Assembly: GCA_964555935.1 (NCBI GenBank)
Contig: CAZKUN010000335.1
Span: forward strand, 1 to 8,508
DNA length: 8,508 bases
Source of the DNA: CAZKUN01 sp964555935
GTDB lineage: Bacteria > Armatimonadota > Zipacnadia > Zipacnadales > VGFC01
Direction of reading: 5' to 3'
Below, one piece after another: positions 5,847 through 8,508 of this stretch. The translations under genes and the position numbers were made by a program. Each line of letters starts with the position of its first letter. Position 1 is the stretch's first letter. The notes under the pieces are model-generated. The model saw only the letters and a program-made list of their open reading frames with translations, did not search any database and was not told the DNA's origin.

Positions 5847-6599
5847 TCAGCTGGACCAGTAGTTGCCACCCCAGACGAAGTCTAGGACGCGCTTCCACGC
5901 GTCCTCGGCGGCGTCTGGATGGGCCTCGTAGTGGCGGTCGAAGAACGAATGTGGAGCGCCGGGGTAGGTCACGAGCTTGTACTGGATACCAACGTTCGCG
6001 AGGGCCTGATCGAACTTCTCAACTTCGTTGGCCGGGATGCCCTGGTCGGCTCCCCCCATCAACCCCATCAGCGGCACGCTGAGGTCCTGCACGCGGTCAA
6101 TCACCGGCGCTGATCCGTCGCGTCCCTCGCGAGTCGGGTGACCGTACAAGCCGACGACGCCTGCCAACCCCTCCACTGTCTGACCCATTATCCAGGAGTT
6201 ACTGCCGCCGAAGCAGAAGCCCATCGTGAAGATGTTGCGCTCCGCCTGCCCCGCGACGCCGCGCAGGTGCTCAACGCAAGCGCGGACATCCGCCGAAATA
6301 CCATCCACCGTGCAGAGCGGCACGTGATCCATGAATGGGAAGTCCTCTGCTCGCTTGCCGACCCCCGCCGTTCGACCGAAGTAGTCGAACGCGATCGCGT
6401 CGTAGCCTTGTCGAGCGAATCGAGCAGCCAGGTCCTCATAGAACTCGTGCAGCCCACGCACGTCCGGGAGGATGACGACGGCGGGGCCCCGTGGGCCGAC
6501 GGCCCTCGCGACGGCAGCGGCGAAGTGATTGCCATCTGCCGCAACCAGCTCCACATCCTCTGTCGTGATCTCGTATGTGCCGGTGTCTGAGTCAGCCAT
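5847..6599 (-). CDS. Dienelactone hydrolase family protein
   Basis: This 250-residue alpha/beta hydrolase has the Cys-Asp-His triad typical of dienelactone hydrolases, which open the lactone ring in chloroaromatic degradation; relatives act on other esters and lactones. I chose the ATG at 6599 because GAGGGAGAG (6613-6605) lies 5 nt upstream. An ATG at 6668 in the same frame would add 23 residues of low-complexity Ala-rich sequence with no ribosome-binding site. The nucleophile is Cys129 in GFCFGG (127-132), the acid is probably Asp185 in MGGADQGIP, and the base is His217 in TYPGAPHSFFDR. RGLHEFYEDLAARFARQGYD (48-67) matches the family's activating-Glu segment, with Glu52 the likely counterpart. 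No signal peptide is present, so it is probably cytoplasmic. It converges with the FKBP gene and diverges from the nitroreductase gene. The true substrate is unknown; a clc-type chloroaromatic operon is not present here. Confidence 0.92.
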   Translation of the reverse strand: MADSDTGTYEITTEDVELVAADGNHFAAAVARAVGPRGPAVVILPDVRGLHEFYEDLAARFARQGYDAIAFDYFGRTAGVGKRAEDFPFMDHVPLCTVDGISADVRACVEHLRGVAGQAERNIFTMGFCFGGSNSWIMGQTVEGLAGVVGLYGHPTREGRDGSAPVIDRVQDLSVPLMGLMGGADQGIPANEVEKFDQALANVGIQYKLVTYPGAPHSFFDRHYEAHPDAAEDAWKRVLDFVWGGNYWSS

Positions 6600-6939
6600 C
6601 TCGACTCTCCCTCGCGTCGCGGCGTCATTCATACCACTTGCGGCAGCGGTCGTGGCTAGAGCCTGCACGAGCCAAACGTCCCACTGTTCGCGTCGCCCGG
6701 AGGTGGACGACGGACGCTAGAGGCCGGGCTGCGATGGTGCGCACGGCGCTGGAAGAGCGATACGGGGCTGAAAGAGGCGAGCCGGGCGGGACGTGTTCCC
6801 CCTACCGTCAGCCGCCCGTCGCTTTACCTGTGGGGTGCCAGATGGGCTCCGCTGCGGCGGAGTGTGTGCCGCTGCGGCGTTAGGATATGCGAGGCCCCGC
6901 CTCGAACGCCTGGCCCGCAGCGCACCGGAGGACCTCCCC
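6600..6939. promoter_or_regulatory. 340-nt divergent intergenic region (hydrolase / nitroreductase)
   Basis: This segment should hold the promoters of both flanking genes. On the nitroreductase side, TAGGAT (6881-6886) is a plausible -10 element about 54 nt before the ATG. Just upstream of it lie two exact copies of CCGCTGCGGCG, annotated separately. For the hydrolase no confident promoter was picked. Open frames across the region are Arg-rich and have no domain-like sequence, so no extra gene is called. Confidence 0.5.
6849..6879. repeat. Two copies of CCGCTGCGGCG, 20 bp apart, before the nitroreductase gene
   Basis: The exact 11-bp copies are at 6849-6859 and 6869-6879. Their starts are 20 bp apart, close to two helical turns, so they would face the same side of the DNA. 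Each copy contains the small dyad CCGC-T-GCGG. They cover the -35/spacer zone of the candidate -10 at 6881. This is the geometry of a repressor or activator site, but GC-rich sequence can produce such repeats by chance. Confidence 0.35.
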
Positions 6940-7506
6940 ATGGACGTATTCAAAGCGATCCGCGGCCGCTACACGGCCGACGCGTTTGGCGAGGAGGCGC
7001 CGCCGCGTGCCGTCGTTGAGCGCCTGATCGAGTGCGCGGTGTGGGCGCCGAACCACTTCCTCACCGAGCCGTGGACCTTCCACGTCATCGCCGGTGCGGC
7101 GCGCAAACAGATGGGCGAGGCGCTCGTCGAGTGGCTCCAGAGCAGCCGTCACGCCGAGACCTCCGACGAGGAAGAACTCCGGCGCGCGAGCGGCACGGCC
7201 ATGCGCTCGCCAGTGATGATCGTCGTCGGCCAGACCGCCGACCCGGACGGCGGTGCTGTGCGCGATCTCGAGGACTACGCGGCCTGCTGCTGCGCCACGC
7301 AGAACCTCATGCTCGCCGCGCACGCCGAGGGGCTTGTGACGAAGTGGGGCACCGGGCGCTCCCTCCGCTACCAGGGGCTCAAGGACTACCTCGGCCTCGC
7401 CGAGAAAGACCGCATCGTCGGCCTCGTCTTCCTCGGCTACGCGGCCGAGGATGCGCCGTCCGACCGTGAACGCAGGCCCCCGAAGATCGACTGGCGCGGC
7501 ATCTAG
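6940..7506 (+). CDS. Nitroreductase family FMN oxidoreductase
   Basis: This 188-residue flavoprotein has the usual length of the family, whose dimeric members use FMN and NAD(P)H to reduce nitro groups, quinones or other acceptors. GGAGGA at 6927-6932 lies 7 nt before ATG 6940, which begins MDVFKAIRGRY. An upstream in-frame ATG at 6793 would add 49 residues with no homology-like sequence and was rejected. The N-terminal FMN phosphate-binding Arg cluster is IRGRYTADAF (7-16). The segment CAVWAPNHFLTEPWTFHVI (32-50) is the family's flavin-contact region and matches the A-P-N-H-F-L-T-E-P-W subtype. DYAACCCATQNLMLAAHAEG (112-131) forms the dimer helix, GLVTKWGTG (131-139) the second FMN-binding loop, and RIVGLVFLGY (158-167) the closing strand. 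Three consecutive Cys (116-118) are notable. A role in general redox or xenobiotic metabolism is inferred. Confidence 0.93.
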   Translation: MDVFKAIRGRYTADAFGEEAPPRAVVERLIECAVWAPNHFLTEPWTFHVIAGAARKQMGEALVEWLQSSRHAETSDEEELRRASGTAMRSPVMIVVGQTADPDGGAVRDLEDYAACCCATQNLMLAAHAEGLVTKWGTGRSLRYQGLKDYLGLAEKDRIVGLVFLGYAAEDAPSDRERRPPKIDWRGI

Positions 7507-7510
7507 GCGA

Positions 7511-7532
7511 CCCCGGCCCCGAAGGGCCGCGG
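7511..7532 (+). terminator. Candidate hairpin directly after the nitroreductase stop
   Basis: CGGCCC (7514-7519) pairs with GGGCCG (7524-7529) around a CGAA tetraloop. After one C-C mismatch, two more C-G pairs extend the stem. It starts 5 nt after the stop codon. No U-tract follows, so it could be a U-less terminator or an RNA-end stabiliser. Confidence 0.4.
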
Positions 7533-7577
7533 CGGACGTTAGGCCGAGCCGCTGTCGCCGCCGACAGGGCCACGAGT

Positions 7578-7766
7578 GGTTCTGTCAGATCTCAGGGCTC
7601 GGGGCCCAAAACGAGGCTCCGATCTGGTCCTCCCCTCACGACCTATTGGACTCGAATCCAACGGTCACCAGTTCTCGATGTCCAACGGTCAAACATCCGG
7701 CGTCGTGTGCGATAGGCTGGGCCCGGTTCTGTCAGAGCTCGGGCCTCGTGTCTTGCTGGGCCCGAG
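7578..7766. repeat. Cluster of short direct and inverted repeats
   Basis: Three exact direct repeats occur. GGTTCTGTCAGA is at 7578-7589 and 7725-7736, and both copies are followed by a GCTCGGG block, separated by 7 extra bases in the first. TCCAACGGTCA is at 7657-7667 and 7681-7691. GCTGGGCCCG is at 7716-7725 and 7755-7764. An 8-bp inverted repeat, CTCGGGCC (7738-7745) with GGCCCGAG (7759-7766), would form a strong hairpin with a 13-nt loop. The copies look like decayed duplications, possibly from a small mobile or repetitive element. Confidence 0.6.
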
Positions 7767-7815
7767 ACCTGGGTTTGCCGTCGCTTGTGCTCAGATAACA
7801 CAGTAGGAGCTACCC

Positions 7816-8355
7816 ATGACCGCACCTGATGTTCAGTGCTTCCACATCGCCATCGTGGTCGAGGACCTCGACGCTGCGATCGATGGGTACGGGCGGCTAC
7901 TCGATGCTGACATGTGGCGAGTACGCGAGATGGGTTCCGGTAGCCGCTTCGCCTACGGCAGCGGCAGCGGTCAGACCTGGGAGTTGATCGAGGTCAAGGG
8001 CGAAGGCACGTCTCAGTTCCACCAGTTTCGCGACCTGCACGGGGAGGGCGTGCAGCACGTCGGCTTCTGGACTCCGGACATCCGCGGCACAGTCGAACGC
8101 GCGCTGGCCGGTGGCGCGAAACTCGTCTCAGCGACGGCGGACGCGCAGGGGCAGAGCGCGGTGCAGCTGATACCGCAGTCCGGAGCGACGCCAGATGTGC
8201 TCGACGGCATCGGCATCGGTGCGTTCCTCGACGCCGGGTTCGGCGGCTGGCGCATCGAGTACATCGGCAAGGCCGGCGAGACCTTCCTTCGCGATTGGCT
8301 GGCGGACGAGTTCTCCGACATCATCGTCACACCGCCACATTGGCAGACATCGTGA
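7816..8355 (+). CDS. VOC family (glyoxalase/bleomycin-resistance fold) protein
   Basis: This 179-residue protein has two beta-alpha-beta-beta-beta modules forming one vicinal-oxygen-chelate barrel. TAGGAG at 7804-7809 lies 6 nt before the ATG. The first module starts with QCFHIAIVVEDLDAAIDGYG (7-26) and ends with TWELIEV (54-60). The second starts with VQHVGFWTPDIRGTVERALA (79-98) and ends with GWRIEYIG (144-151). Metal-ligand positions of the fold are all occupied: His10, Glu56, His81 and Glu148. That predicts a metal-dependent enzyme rather than a drug-binding protein. The layout resembles methylmalonyl-CoA epimerase/Glyoxalase_4 relatives, but about 30 residues after Glu148 (LRDWLADEFSD to the end) are extra. 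Reaction and substrate are not known. It is preceded by 309 nt of gene-free sequence and appears to be transcribed alone. Confidence 0.9.
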   Translation: MTAPDVQCFHIAIVVEDLDAAIDGYGRLLDADMWRVREMGSGSRFAYGSGSGQTWELIEVKGEGTSQFHQFRDLHGEGVQHVGFWTPDIRGTVERALAGGAKLVSATADAQGQSAVQLIPQSGATPDVLDGIGIGAFLDAGFGGWRIEYIGKAGETFLRDWLADEFSDIIVTPPHWQTS

Positions 8356-8357
8356 GC

Positions 8358-8390
8358 AGCTGCCCCGACGACCTACTCTGCACGGCAGCT
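8358..8390 (+). terminator. Weak candidate hairpin after the VOC gene
   Basis: AGCTGCC (8358-8364) and GGCAGCT (8384-8390) form a 7-bp inverted repeat with a 19-nt loop starting 3 nt after the stop codon. The long loop and absence of a T-run make a terminator role uncertain. Confidence 0.25.
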
Positions 8391-8499
8391 CTTGAGCCCA
8401 GAGGCCGATATCGCAGGCAGTCCGCGTGGGCGCGTGCCGGGTAAGGCTTGCGGCCCCGGACCGTGACCGGGCAGAATCCACTGCCGAGAGGAGGCCGTG

Positions 8500-8508
8500 A
8501 TGCCTGAC
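8500..8508 (+). CDS. Start of a gene running off the right edge
   Basis: ATG at 8500 (M-P-D) is preceded by a near-perfect Shine-Dalgarno, AGGAGG at 8489-8494, with a 5-nt spacer. Only three codons are visible, so nothing can be said of the product. A GTG at 8497 in the same frame is an alternative start, but its spacing is too short. Confidence 0.55.

Larger units (their letters stand above)
7507..7815. other. 309-nt repeat-bearing intergenic stretch
   Basis: No gene is called here. Open frames at 7576-7806 and 7451-7798 lack recognisable domains and ribosome-binding sites. The segment is unusually rich in short exact repeats and dyads, listed separately. The VOC gene's ribosome-binding site (TAGGAG, 7804-7809) lies at its end. 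A clear promoter was not found, although an AT-richer patch, CAGATAACA, occurs at 7792-7800. Confidence 0.55.

Noticed and set aside
6600..6668. Longer N-terminus for the dienelactone hydrolase from ATG 6668
   Set aside because: The inner ATG at 6599 has a good GAGGGAGAG site at 5 nt. The extra 23 residues are Ala-rich, without a proper signal-peptide pattern or ribosome-binding site.
6793..6939. Longer N-terminus for the nitroreductase from ATG 6793
   Set aside because: The ATG at 6940 has a well-spaced GGAGGA and gives the usual family N-terminus and length. The extra 49 residues are not domain-like and would translate through the candidate promoter.
7646..7670. TTGGACTCGAATCCAA followed by CGGTCACCA looks like a tRNA T-arm and CCA end
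   Set aside because: The loop is one base short, the T-T-C-R-A motif is imperfect, the distance to CCA is too short for an acceptor strand, and no matching 5' acceptor or anticodon arm lies upstream.
8448..8472. GCCCCGG...CCGGGC dyad before the last gene start
   Set aside because: The arms match only with a bulge in very GC-rich sequence and no T-run follows; not strong enough to call an operator or terminator.

Overview
This is a GC-rich bacterial chromosomal window. It carries scattered genes for redox, small-molecule and acyl-CoA metabolism, most with strong AGGAGG-type ribosome-binding sites. The mix is an F420-type luciferase-like oxidoreductase, an MFS carrier, an FadE-type acyl-CoA dehydrogenase, a dienelactone hydrolase, a nitroreductase and a VOC protein. 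It would suit an actinobacterium or a Chloroflexota lineage such as SAR202/Dehalococcoidia. That placement is inference from gene content and base composition; there is no rRNA or marker gene to settle it.

Layout from left to right. 1-486 is the 3' end of an unrecognised gene. 640-1704 is a luciferase-like (LLM) F420-dependent oxidoreductase with an unusual C-terminus. 1705-2127 has no convincing gene, but holds palindromes and a coding-like antisense stretch. 2128-3656 is a two-gene unit: an MFS transporter and, 5 nt later, a 62-residue single-pass membrane protein. The gap 3657-4003 appears to contain the decayed end of a thioesterase-like gene on the minus strand. 4004-5248 is an acyl-CoA dehydrogenase, followed by a SlyD-like FKBP isomerase at 5345-5764. 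A dienelactone hydrolase-family gene (5847-6599, minus strand) converges on the FKBP gene across an 82-nt gap with strong dyad symmetries. It diverges from a nitroreductase-family gene (6940-7506) across a 340-nt gap. 7507-7815 is a gene-free spacer with several nested short repeats. 7816-8355 is a VOC/glyoxalase-fold protein. A new gene seems to start at 8500 and leaves the window after three codons.

Apart from the MFS/small-protein pair, the genes look like separate transcription units: the gaps are roughly 100 to 420 nt and orientations change. They do not form one obvious pathway. The common theme is flavin/F420 redox chemistry, acyl-CoA and ester or lactone turnover, and uptake or export of small organic molecules, as expected in an accessory catabolic region. 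I found no CRISPR array, transposase, tRNA, rRNA, toxin-antitoxin pair or clear defence system. The observations most worth checking are the antisense gene remnant at 3637-3939, the repeat cluster at 7507-7815, and the composition shift of the MFS unit.
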